Shown here piece by piece: positions 52,637-60,516 of a stretch of DNA of 61,767 bases. Each line of letters opens with the position of its first letter. Positions within the stretch are counted from its first letter, which is position 1. The notes beneath the pieces were generated by a model, which worked only from the letters and a program-made list of their open reading frames with translations, was not told the origin of the DNA and made no database searches. Source of the DNA: Suilimivivens sp964507235. Its GTDB lineage: Bacteria > Bacillota > Clostridia > Lachnospirales > Lachnospiraceae. Location of the stretch: positions 1-61,767 of the forward strand of contig CAZDPE010000003.1 in the NCBI GenBank assembly GCA_964507235.1, read 5' to 3'. Position numbers and translations under genes: made by a program.

Positions 52637-54943
52637 ATGTTTCGTGATGATTTTGTGTGGGGCGTTGCGAGCAGCGCCTATCAGGTAGAGGGAAGAGAAG
52701 AGGGAGATGGATGCGGTAAGAATATCTGGGATACCTTCACAGAAGAAGGAAGAATTCTGGACGGAAATGATTCCCGGACAGCCTGTGATCATATGCACAG
52801 GTATAAAGAGGACTATGCGCTGATGAGGATGCTTGGCATTAAAGCGTACCGCTTTTCCATGAGCTGGGCAAGAATTCTGCCGGAAGGAACCGGAAAGGTG
52901 AATGAAAAGGCTGTTGCCCTGTATAGAGATATGATACTTACCATGAAAGAAAACGGTATCGAGCCTTATATTACAATGTACCACTGGGAATTTCCCCAAG
53001 CGCTTCAGGACAGAGGAGGCTGGCTGAATGAGGAGGTTATTGAATGGTTCGGTGAATATGCCAGGGTGATAGCTGAGAATTTCTCCGATATCTGTGAGTA
53101 TTTCATTACTTTAAACGAGCCTGAATGCTTTGTAGGTCTGGGGCATTTGTCGGGAGTTCATGCGCCGGGCAAAAAACTGCCTTATAAGGATGTATTTCAA
53201 ATTGCCCATAATGCGCTGCGGGCTCACGGGCAGGCCGTTATTAATTTAAGAAAATATGCATGCAGACCTATTAAGGTGGGATATGCTCCTACCTGCGGAA
53301 TGGCATATCCTGCAACAAATAAGCCGGAGGATATTGAGGCGGCAAGAAAGACTTTATTTGGTTTTTATCAGCCCATGGATAACTGGACCTGGAATGTGGC
53401 GTGGTTCAATGACCCTGTTTTCCTGGGTAAATACCCTGAAGAGGGCCTTAAAAAATTTGCGGAGTATCTGCCTGAAATTACGCAGGAGGATATGAAACTG
53501 ATTTCCCAGCCTCTTGATTTTATGGGACAGAATATTTACAATGGCTATATGATGAAACAGGGAGCGGACGGAGAACCCGAATATGTGGACAGACCGGCCG
53601 GGCTTGCAAAGACGGCGGCGAACTGGCCCGTAACGCCGGAGTGTTTTTACTGGGGCGTGAAATTTTTGTATGAAAGATATCAGTTGCCTTTGTATATTAC
53701 GGAAAACGGCATGTCCTGTCATGATGATGTTTCTCTTGACGGCAGAGTTCATGACCCGAATCGTCAGAACTTCCTGGATTTATATATTTCAGCCCTTCAG
53801 AAGGCAAATGATGAGGGTGCGGACGTAAGAGGCTATTTCCTTTGGACCTTCCTTGATAATTTTGAATGGGATAAGGGATATACGGAAAGATTCGGAATTG
53901 TATATGTGGATTTTGCAACCCAGAAAAGAATAGTTAAGGATTCTGCATTCTGGTATCAGAAGATTATTGAATCCAACGGAAAGGAGTTAACAATCAACAA
54001 GAAGATAAGACCTGTTTTATTTTTAAATCCTGTATTTAAACAGATGATTTGGGGAGGCAGCCAGCTTCGGGATAAGTTCGGCTATGAAATTCCCGGGGAT
54101 AAAACGGGTGAGTGCTGGGCGGTCAGCGCGCATCCGAACGGTGACTGCGTGGTAAAGGAAGGCATTTATAAGGGAAAGACTCTTTCACAGCTCTGGAAAG
54201 AAGAGCCGGAATTATTCGGCAACAGTGACCTCGACAGATTTCCGCTGCTGGTCAAGATCATAGATGCAAAGGATGATTTAAGTATTCAGGTACATCCTGA
54301 TGATAATTATGCCAGAGAACATGAAAACGGTTCCCTTGGAAAGATGGAATGCTGGTATATTCTGGACTGTCCGGAGGGGGCATCCCTTGTCATAGGACAT
54401 AATGCAGGATCAAAAGAAGAACTGACGGAGATGATCAGACAGGGAAGATGGTCTGAACTGATTCGTGAAGTGCCCGTTAAAAAGGGAGATTTTATACAGA
54501 TTAATCCCGGTACGGTACACGCGATTAAAGGCGGTCTGATGATTCTGGAAACCCAGCAGAACAGCGATATTACTTATCGTGTTTATGATTATGACAGATT
54601 GACGGACGGTAAGCCCCGCCAGCTTCATGTGGAGCAGAGCATTGACGTGATTACGGTTCCTGCTCCTTCGGCCGGGGACAGCGTAAAGTCAGCGCTTAAT
54701 CTGCCTGAAAATACCTTAAATGAACTGATTTCCTGCGATTATTATAAGGTCTGGAAATTAGAGGTAACAAAGCCGGTGTCCTTTGAGCAGACATATCCCT
54801 TTATGATAATGAGCGTTATTGAAGGGGAAGGGCTGGTTAACGGACAGATGATTAAAAAGGGCGACCATTTTATTCTGCCTGCAGGAATCGGTGAGGTGGA
54901 ACTTCATGGCAATATGCAGATTATTGCATCTACGGCCAATTAG
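52637..54943 (+). CDS. GH1 beta-glycosidase fused to mannose-6-phosphate isomerase
   Basis: 768 residues, one uninterrupted frame. Residues 1-445 are a complete GH1 enzyme: FVWGVASSAYQVEG, acid/base Glu161 in ITLNEPECF, nucleophile Glu356 in LYITENGMSCHDD, and YFLWTFLDNFEWDKGYTERFG (in pieces). Residues 455-768 are a complete type I mannose-6-phosphate isomerase of the short Firmicute form: PVFKQMIWGGSQLRD, zinc ligands in IQVHPDD (His553), KMECWY (Glu571) and GTVHAI (His628), and QNSDITYRVYDYDR. The linker is about ten residues. No signal peptide. The GH1 part would release glucose or mannose from short oligosaccharides, and the second part converts mannose 6-phosphate to fructose 6-phosphate. 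GGGAGG precedes the start. I know of these only as separate proteins. Confidence 0.9.
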   Translation: MFRDDFVWGVASSAYQVEGREEGDGCGKNIWDTFTEEGRILDGNDSRTACDHMHRYKEDYALMRMLGIKAYRFSMSWARILPEGTGKVNEKAVALYRDMILTMKENGIEPYITMYHWEFPQALQDRGGWLNEEVIEWFGEYARVIAENFSDICEYFITLNEPECFVGLGHLSGVHAPGKKLPYKDVFQIAHNALRAHGQAVINLRKYACRPIKVGYAPTCGMAYPATNKPEDIEAARKTLFGFYQPMDNWTWNVAWFNDPVFLGKYPEEGLKKFAEYLPEITQEDMKLISQPLDFMGQNIYNGYMMKQGADGEPEYVDRPAGLAKTAANWPVTPECFYWGVKFLYERYQLPLYITENGMSCHDDVSLDGRVHDPNRQNFLDLYISALQKANDEGADVRGYFLWTFLDNFEWDKGYTERFGIVYVDFATQKRIVKDSAFWYQKIIESNGKELTINKKIRPVLFLNPVFKQMIWGGSQLRDKFGYEIPGDKTGECWAVSAHPNGDCVVKEGIYKGKTLSQLWKEEPELFGNSDLDRFPLLVKIIDAKDDLSIQVHPDDNYAREHENGSLGKMECWYILDCPEGASLVIGHNAGSKEELTEMIRQGRWSELIREVPVKKGDFIQINPGTVHAIKGGLMILETQQNSDITYRVYDYDRLTDGKPRQLHVEQSIDVITVPAPSAGDSVKSALNLPENTLNELISCDYYKVWKLEVTKPVSFEQTYPFMIMSVIEGEGLVNGQMIKKGDHFILPAGIGEVELHGNMQIIASTAN

Positions 54944-54970
54944 GTAAAAAGATATGAGGAAGGTATTATA

Positions 54971-56155
54971 ATGATTAACGAACAATATAAAGAAATGTTA
55001 AAAGGAAAATCGGTTATCAGGGAGCTGTCTGAATTTGCCACAGCAAGAGGAAAAGAAATCGGCTATGAGAATGTATTTGATTACAGTCTTGGAAACCCCT
55101 CCGTGCCGGTACCAGAAAAGTTTACGGAAACTATGATTGATTTGCTGAAGACCAAAGGCTCCATGGAGCTTCACGGCTACAGCCCCAGCCTTGGGATTAC
55201 ATCTGTAAAAGAAAAAATTGCGGCATCCTTAAATAAAAGATTCGGAATGGATTACACAGGAAATCACATTTTCCCTACCACAGGTGCGGCAGGAGCGGTG
55301 GCTCATGCCGTGCGCTGCGTGACAAAACCCGGAGATGAAGTACTTACCTTTGCGCCCTATTTTCCGGAATATAATCTTTATATTAATATGACGGGAGCGG
55401 TTTTACAGGTGGTTCCCGCCAATACGGAAAATTTTCAGATAAATTTTGAAAAACTGGAAGAAATGCTGAATGAAAAAACGGCAGCTCTTCTTATTAATAC
55501 GCCGAATAATCCTTCGGGAGCAGTATACAATACGGAAACATTAAAAGCTCTTGCGGAGTTATTAAACAGAAAACAGAAGGAATACGGGCATGATATCTTT
55601 ATTATATCCGACGAGCCTTACAGGGAAATTGTATTTGACGGAGTGGATGCACCGTACGTTTCAAAATTCTATGACAATACTTTGTCCTGCTATTCTTATT
55701 CAAAATCATTGTCATTGCCCGGTGAACGTATCGGTTATGTGGCAGCGAATCCGAAATGCACAGATGCAGAATTAATCAGCGCCATATGCGGGCAGATTTC
55801 CAGAGGAATCGGTCACAATTGTCCGCCCTCTATCATTCAGCTGGCAGTGGCAGAGGTGCTTGATATTACTTCCGACATGAGCGTGTATGAAACCAATATG
55901 AATATTTTGTATAAGGAGCTTATTTCACTTGGGTTCGATTGTGTGAAACCGGGAGGAACCTTTTACATTTTCCCGAAAGCTTTGGAAGAGGATGCGGCTG
56001 CCTTCTGTAAAAAAGCTCTGCAGTATGATTTAGTGCTGGTTCCCTCCGATAGCTTCGGCGTGCCCGGATATTTCCGTATGGCTTATTGTATTGATGCGGA
56101 AAAGGTAGAACGCTCTTTAGAGGCGCTTCGGAAGTTTGTAAGAGAGAGCTATTAA
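54971..56155 (+). CDS. class I/II pyridoxal-phosphate aminotransferase
   Basis: 394 residues, fold type I. Typical blocks are VFDYSLGNPSVPVP, PTTGAAGAVAHAV, INTPNNPSGAVYN, IISDEPYREIVFDG and the PLP-lysine region CYSYSKSLSLPGERIGYVA. It transfers an amino group between an amino acid and a 2-oxo acid in the cytosol; the substrate (aspartate or an aromatic/branched amino acid) cannot be fixed. It lies 27 bases after GH1-ManA with AGGAAGG ahead and may be read from the same transcript by proximity, but is functionally separate. Confidence 0.88.
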   Translation: MINEQYKEMLKGKSVIRELSEFATARGKEIGYENVFDYSLGNPSVPVPEKFTETMIDLLKTKGSMELHGYSPSLGITSVKEKIAASLNKRFGMDYTGNHIFPTTGAAGAVAHAVRCVTKPGDEVLTFAPYFPEYNLYINMTGAVLQVVPANTENFQINFEKLEEMLNEKTAALLINTPNNPSGAVYNTETLKALAELLNRKQKEYGHDIFIISDEPYREIVFDGVDAPYVSKFYDNTLSCYSYSKSLSLPGERIGYVAANPKCTDAELISAICGQISRGIGHNCPPSIIQLAVAEVLDITSDMSVYETNMNILYKELISLGFDCVKPGGTFYIFPKALEEDAAAFCKKALQYDLVLVPSDSFGVPGYFRMAYCIDAEKVERSLEALRKFVRESY

Positions 56156-56204
56156 ATAAATGCGTGGATTTTCGGCTGTTTAAGAATAGAAAGAAGTGGT
56201 GATT

Positions 56205-57053
56205 ATGTATCAGGCCGGGCTTGTTTTGGAAGGCGGAGGCATGAAGGGTGTTTATACTTCCGGCGTGCTTGACTTTTTCCTCGATAAGGGAATTGAATTT
56301 TCATCCTGCTATGGTGTTTCCGCAGGCGCCTGTTCACTGTGCAGTTTTTTATCAAAGCAAAGAGGCAGGGCGTATCATGTAAATGTAGATTATTTGGACG
56401 ACAAAAATTATTGCAGTGTATACAGTCTGATTAAAACGGGTGACTTATTCGGAGTGGACATGTGTTATCACAAAATACCGGATAAGCTTTATCCTTATGA
56501 TTATGAAGCTTATAATAAATACCAGGGTACCTTTTACAGTGTTGTTACTAACATAGAAACGGGATGTCCCGAATATATTCCTATTAAAGATATGAAATGC
56601 GATATTGATGCAGTACGGGCATCGGCATCGCTGCCTCTTGTATCGCGCAATGTAAATTATCAGGGCAGTTTATACCTGGACGGCGGAATATCCGATGCAA
56701 TTCCCCTAAGGAAGTCCATTCAGGATGGCAATGCAAAAAATGTTGTGATTATGACAAAGGAAATCGGGTACCGAAGGAAGCCTTCAGCGATGGCTTCCCT
56801 GATTAAGCTTCGTTACAGGAAATATCCTAAGGTGTATGAACTGATGAAAAACAGACACAATTCTTATAATGAAACATTGGATTTCATTGCGGATGAGGTC
56901 CGAAAGGGCACTGCTTTCCTGATTCAGCCCAGGAAGAGCAGTAATGTGGGAAGGATTGAAAAGGATCAGAGCAAGCTTAAAGCGCTTTATGAAGAGGGAT
57001 ATGCGCAGGCGGAGGAGTGTTATGAGGATTTAATCAAATTTCTGGAGGATTAA
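56205..57053 (+). CDS. patatin-like phospholipase
   Basis: 282 residues from ATG 56205 (GTG codons at 56196 and 56199 are alternatives; no ribosome site decides clearly). Patatin fold: oxyanion loop LVLEGGGMKGVYTSGVL, nucleophile Ser in YGVSAGACS, and Asp in LDGGISDAIPL, forming the Ser-Asp dyad. Such cytosolic YjjU-type proteins are lipid acyl hydrolases of uncertain target. It is followed three bases later by uppP. Confidence 0.87.
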   Translation: MYQAGLVLEGGGMKGVYTSGVLDFFLDKGIEFSSCYGVSAGACSLCSFLSKQRGRAYHVNVDYLDDKNYCSVYSLIKTGDLFGVDMCYHKIPDKLYPYDYEAYNKYQGTFYSVVTNIETGCPEYIPIKDMKCDIDAVRASASLPLVSRNVNYQGSLYLDGGISDAIPLRKSIQDGNAKNVVIMTKEIGYRRKPSAMASLIKLRYRKYPKVYELMKNRHNSYNETLDFIADEVRKGTAFLIQPRKSSNVGRIEKDQSKLKALYEEGYAQAEECYEDLIKFLED

Positions 57054-57056
57054 AAA

Positions 57057-57908
57057 ATGTTGGAATTTTTTAAGGCAGTGCTTTTTGGAATTGTGGAAGG
57101 AATTACGGAATGGCTTCCCATCAGCAGCACCGGGCATATGATACTTTTAGATGAGTTTGTTAAGCTTGATGTAACGCCTGAATTTTGGGAAATGTTTTTG
57201 GTAGTAATTCAGCTCGGGGCAATTTTGGCGGTAGTAGTATTGTTTTGGAACCAGATTTGGCCCTTTGGAAAGAAAAATAACCGCAGCCCGGTTGCAAGGA
57301 AAGGCCTCCTTTCCTATTGTAAAAAAGATATCTGGCAGATGTGGTTTAAAATAATTGCGGCCTGCGTGCCGGCGGCAGTTGTAGGTCTTCTTTTTGACGA
57401 GTTTTTTGAAAGTCTGTTTTACAATGGCTTTTGCGTTGCCATTGCGCTGATAGTGTTTGGCGTGGGTTTTATTATTATTGAGAACAATAATAAGGGTAAA
57501 AGAGCAAAAATTAATTCTTTATCGGAAATTACCTATCAGACAGCTCTGATTATCGGCATTTTTCAGCTGATTGCGGCGATTTTTCCCGGGACCTCCCGCT
57601 CAGGAGCCACTATTTTGGGAGCGCTGCTGATTGGAGTGTCCAGAACCGTAGCAGCTGAATTTACTTTCTTTCTTGCAATTCCCGTAATGCTGGGAGCCAG
57701 CCTTCTTAAAATGGTGAAATTTGGTTTGGCTTTTACCGGCAATGAACTGATGATTCTTGTTACAGGTATGGTATCGGCATTTGTGGTATCTGTTATTGTA
57801 ATCAAGTTTCTGATGGGATATATTAAGAAGCATGACTTTAAAATATTCGGATGGTATCGTATTGTGCTTGGAGCAGTTGTTCTTTTATACTTTCTGGTAT
57901 TAAAATAA
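57057..57908 (+). CDS. uppP: undecaprenyl-diphosphate phosphatase
   Basis: 283 residues, about eight membrane segments. Active-site motifs are GIVEGITEWLPISSTGHMIL near the N-terminus and PGTSRSGATILGALLIG in the middle. It dephosphorylates undecaprenyl diphosphate at the outer face of the membrane so the lipid carrier can be reused for cell-wall synthesis; it also gives bacitracin tolerance. GGAGG, eight bases ahead, lies within the last codons of the patatin gene, so the two genes are coupled. Confidence 0.95.
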   Translation: MLEFFKAVLFGIVEGITEWLPISSTGHMILLDEFVKLDVTPEFWEMFLVVIQLGAILAVVVLFWNQIWPFGKKNNRSPVARKGLLSYCKKDIWQMWFKIIAACVPAAVVGLLFDEFFESLFYNGFCVAIALIVFGVGFIIIENNNKGKRAKINSLSEITYQTALIIGIFQLIAAIFPGTSRSGATILGALLIGVSRTVAAEFTFFLAIPVMLGASLLKMVKFGLAFTGNELMILVTGMVSAFVVSVIVIKFLMGYIKKHDFKIFGWYRIVLGAVVLLYFLVLK

Positions 57909-57950
57909 AAACTGAAAATCATACAAAAAACCTGAAATCAAATAAAAAGT

Positions 57951-57978
57951 TGACAATTTTTTAAATATGGAGTACACT
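57951..57978 (+). promoter_or_regulatory. promoter of the DUF6465-like gene
   Basis: Consensus TTGACA (57951-57956) and TACACT (57973-57978) with a 16-base spacer, about 80 bases ahead of the start codon. Confidence 0.65.
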
Positions 57979-58059
57979 GTTTCCTAAGAAATAAGGTTTT
58001 TTGAGGAGTAGAGTTTAGTTACCTGTTCATAATGGATATGTGTGAAAGGAGTCATTGAT

Positions 58060-58485
58060 ATGGCAGAGGTTAAAAAAGCAACTAAGGCGGCTGTTAAAGC
58101 AGCACCTGTTAAGGAAGAAAAAAAAGCAGAAGTAAAGGCAGCAGAAACCAAGGCAGAAGTTAAGGAAGCGCCTAAGGCTGAAGTGAAGGAAGCACCTAAG
58201 GCTGAAGCTAAAAAGGCAGCTCCCAAGAAAGCAGCAGAAAAGAAAACGCCTGCAAAGAAAGCAGTTGCAGCTAAGAAAGAAGCAGTAAAAGAAGCAGTTC
58301 ACTTCCAGTTCAGCGGCAAATCATATACATCTGAAGACCTGTTAAGGATTTGCAGGGATGTTTGGAAATATGACTTAAACGGTAAGGAAGAAGATTTCAA
58401 ATCTGTTGAATTATATGTTAAGCCTGAAGAAAATACTACATATTATGTAATTAACGGAAATATTACAGGAAGCTTCTTTATTTAA
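58060..58485 (+). CDS. Lys/Ala-rich protein with DUF6465-like C-terminal domain
   Basis: 141 residues from ATG 58060, with AAAGGAG eight bases ahead; the GTG at 58042 lies upstream of that site. Residues 1-80 are a low-complexity tail of Lys, Ala, Glu and Pro with EVKEAPKA repeated twice (a 24-base repeat near 58156-58203) and then AAPKKAAEKKTPAKK, similar to histone H1-like tails. Residues 83-141 are a compact domain (VHFQFSGKSYTSEDLLRICRD; VELYVKPEENTTYYVING) that resembles DUF6465 of Lachnospiraceae. Own promoter and terminator, so it is a single-gene unit and probably abundant. Function unknown; nucleic-acid or anionic-polymer binding by the tail is a guess. Confidence 0.75.
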   Translation: MAEVKKATKAAVKAAPVKEEKKAEVKAAETKAEVKEAPKAEVKEAPKAEAKKAAPKKAAEKKTPAKKAVAAKKEAVKEAVHFQFSGKSYTSEDLLRICRDVWKYDLNGKEEDFKSVELYVKPEENTTYYVINGNITGSFFI

Positions 58486-58531
58486 ACAGAAAACATTAAA
58501 TTTTAAATTGAAGTATAGGAAAGTGCAAGAG

Positions 58532-58561
58532 CAGACTCTGTTTTGACAGGGTCTGTTTTTT
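58532..58561 (+). terminator. Rho-independent terminator
   Basis: CAGACTCTG (58532-58540) pairs with CAGGGTCTG (58547-58555), one G-U pair, six-base loop, followed by six T. Ends the DUF6465-like transcript. Confidence 0.85.
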
Positions 58562-58633
58562 CAGTCAGAAGATATCTGTAAATTGTATTTTTATTATTTA
58601 TAATTTTTTAATAATTATTTTTAGCTATATGTG

Positions 58634-58662
58634 TTGACAATAAATAGGGTAAGTGATATTTT
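58634..58662 (+). promoter_or_regulatory. promoter of the hrcA-grpE-dnaK operon
   Basis: TTGACA (58634-58639); the best -10 at 17-base spacing is TATTTT (58657-58662). The CIRCE operator begins 15 bases further. Confidence 0.55.
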
Positions 58663-58676
58663 ATGTTAAGAAGATG

Positions 58677-58703
58677 TTAGCACTCTAATGAGTCGAGTGC
58701 TAA
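58677..58703. promoter_or_regulatory. CIRCE operator (HrcA binding site)
   Basis: TTAGCACTC, nine bases, GAGTGCTAA: an exact match to the CIRCE consensus, located between the promoter and hrcA. HrcA, encoded by the next gene, represses here and is released on heat shock when GroE is titrated. Confidence 0.97.
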
Positions 58704-58745
58704 CAAGAAAAAGTTTTTATAGAAGATATGGAAGGGATGGTGGAG

Positions 58746-59774
58746 ATGCAGTTAGATGAAAGAAAAATAAAAATCTTGCAGGCCATTATCCGAAATTATC
58801 TTGAAACCGGAGAGCCGGTTGGAAGCCGAACCATTTCCAGGTATACGGATTTAAATCTGAGTTCAGCAACGATTCGCAATGAAATGGCGGATTTGGAGGA
58901 AATGGGATATATTTTACAGCCCCATACTTCTGCAGGGAGGATTCCTTCTGATAAAGGGTATCGGTTATATGTGGATACCATGATGGAGCAAAAGGATAAG
59001 GAACTGGAAGAACTGAAGGAAATGATGCTTGAAAGAGAAGATAAAATGGATAATCTCTTAAAGCAGGTTGCAAAGCTTTTAGCAGTGAATACCAATTATG
59101 CGACTATGGTATCTTCTCCTACGGTTCACAGGAATAAGTTAAAGTTTATCCAGCTTTCCAGAGTGGATGTGAATCAACTGCTTGCAGTAATTGTAATGGA
59201 AGGAAATGTAATTAAGAACAATATCCTTCGGGTGGCAGATGAATTAAATGATGAAACGATTTTAAAGCTGAATATTCTCCTTAATACACATTTAAATGGT
59301 CTGGCGTTGGAAGAAATTAATTTAGGAACCATATCTGCATTGAAGCAGCAGGCGGGAATTCACAGTGATATTGTAAGTGATGTGATAGATGCTATTGCGG
59401 AAGGAATAACGGCAGACGAGGATTTGGAAATTTATACAAGCGGTGCCAATAACATTTTCAAGTATCCCGAGCTGGCCGACCAGAAGAAGGCAAGTGAAAT
59501 TATTAATACCTTTGAAGAAAAGCAGATGCTTACAGAGCTGGTTCAGGAAACTCTTTCAGATGAAGCCAATACAGGTATTCAGGTTTATATCGGAAATGAA
59601 ATGCCTATTCAGACCATGAAGGACTGCAGCGTGGTAACCGCTACCTATGAACTTGGCGAGGGCATGAGAGGGACCATTGGTATTATAGGACCCAAGCGAA
59701 TGGACTATGATAAAGTAATCGGCACCTTAAAGACAATTACACATCAATTGGATGACTTATATAAAAAGAAATGA
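58746..59774 (+). CDS. hrcA: heat-inducible transcription repressor HrcA
   Basis: 342 residues from ATG 58746 (MQLDERKIKILQAI, the usual HrcA N-terminus); in-frame ATGs at 58728 and 58737 would add a few residues. Winged-helix domain with GEPVGSRTISRYTDLNLSSATIRNEM (in pieces) and LQPHTSAGRIPSDKGYRLYVD, then a GAF-like domain and IGNEMPIQTMKDCSVV near the end. It binds CIRCE at 58677-58703 and so controls its own operon. No strong ribosome site is visible; GGAAGGG at 58730 is the best. Confidence 0.95.
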   Translation: MQLDERKIKILQAIIRNYLETGEPVGSRTISRYTDLNLSSATIRNEMADLEEMGYILQPHTSAGRIPSDKGYRLYVDTMMEQKDKELEELKEMMLEREDKMDNLLKQVAKLLAVNTNYATMVSSPTVHRNKLKFIQLSRVDVNQLLAVIVMEGNVIKNNILRVADELNDETILKLNILLNTHLNGLALEEINLGTISALKQQAGIHSDIVSDVIDAIAEGITADEDLEIYTSGANNIFKYPELADQKKASEIINTFEEKQMLTELVQETLSDEANTGIQVYIGNEMPIQTMKDCSVVTATYELGEGMRGTIGIIGPKRMDYDKVIGTLKTITHQLDDLYKKK

Positions 59775-59796
59775 CAAAGGAAAGGGATGAAAGCAG

Positions 59797-60444
59797 ATGG
59801 AAGATGAAAGAAAAGAAGATTTACAGGAAGATAGTACGATAGAAAATACGGAAAATGAGGAAGAAACAATAAAAACGGAGGATTCTCCGGAACCGATTGC
59901 AGGAGAAGAGGACGCAGAGTCTGCTGAGGAGAAAGCTGAAGAGGAACAGGATGAGAAATCAGATAATAAACTCTTCAAGAAGAAACAGAAGGCAGATAAA
60001 AAGCAGGATGCCATGAAGGAAAAAATTGAAGAACTTGAAGACAGGGTAAAGCGTCAGATGGCTGAATTTGATAATTTCCGCAAGCGCACCGATAAAGAAA
60101 AGACTGCCATGTTTGAAACAGGAGCAAAAAGTGTTATTGAAAAGATACTTCCTGTAGTGGATAATTTTGAAAGAGGGCTTGCATCCATATCTGAGGATGA
60201 AAAAGGTAAGCCTTTTGCAGAAGGAATGGAAATGATATATAATCAGCTTATTTCAGAGCTTGAAAAGATGGAAGTAAAGCCGATTCCCACAGTGGGTGAG
60301 AAATTTAATCCGGAGCTGCACAATGCAGTAATGCAGGTGGAAAGCGATGAATATGAATCAGGCGTGGTAGCCCAGGAATTACAGAAGGGTTACACCTACA
60401 GGGACAGTGTGGTAAGGCACAGTATGGTGGCCGTTGTAAGCTAG
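59797..60444 (+). CDS. grpE: nucleotide exchange factor GrpE
   Basis: 215 residues. An acidic, disordered first 75 residues, then the dimerising coiled coil and beta domain with MAEFDNFRKRTDKEK, LPVVDNFERGL, and GEKFNPELHNAVMQVE plus LQKGYTYRDSVVRHSMVAVV, the standard GrpE signature. It exchanges ADP on DnaK. Placed between hrcA (22 bases) and dnaK (72 bases) as usual in Firmicutes. Confidence 0.95.
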   Translation: MEDERKEDLQEDSTIENTENEEETIKTEDSPEPIAGEEDAESAEEKAEEEQDEKSDNKLFKKKQKADKKQDAMKEKIEELEDRVKRQMAEFDNFRKRTDKEKTAMFETGAKSVIEKILPVVDNFERGLASISEDEKGKPFAEGMEMIYNQLISELEKMEVKPIPTVGEKFNPELHNAVMQVESDEYESGVVAQELQKGYTYRDSVVRHSMVAVVS

Positions 60445-60516
60445 AAGCCGGACACGGATTTGCAGGTAAAAGTTTTTGAAACATAAATAAATTCAATGAT
60501 GTAGGAGGAAACAATC

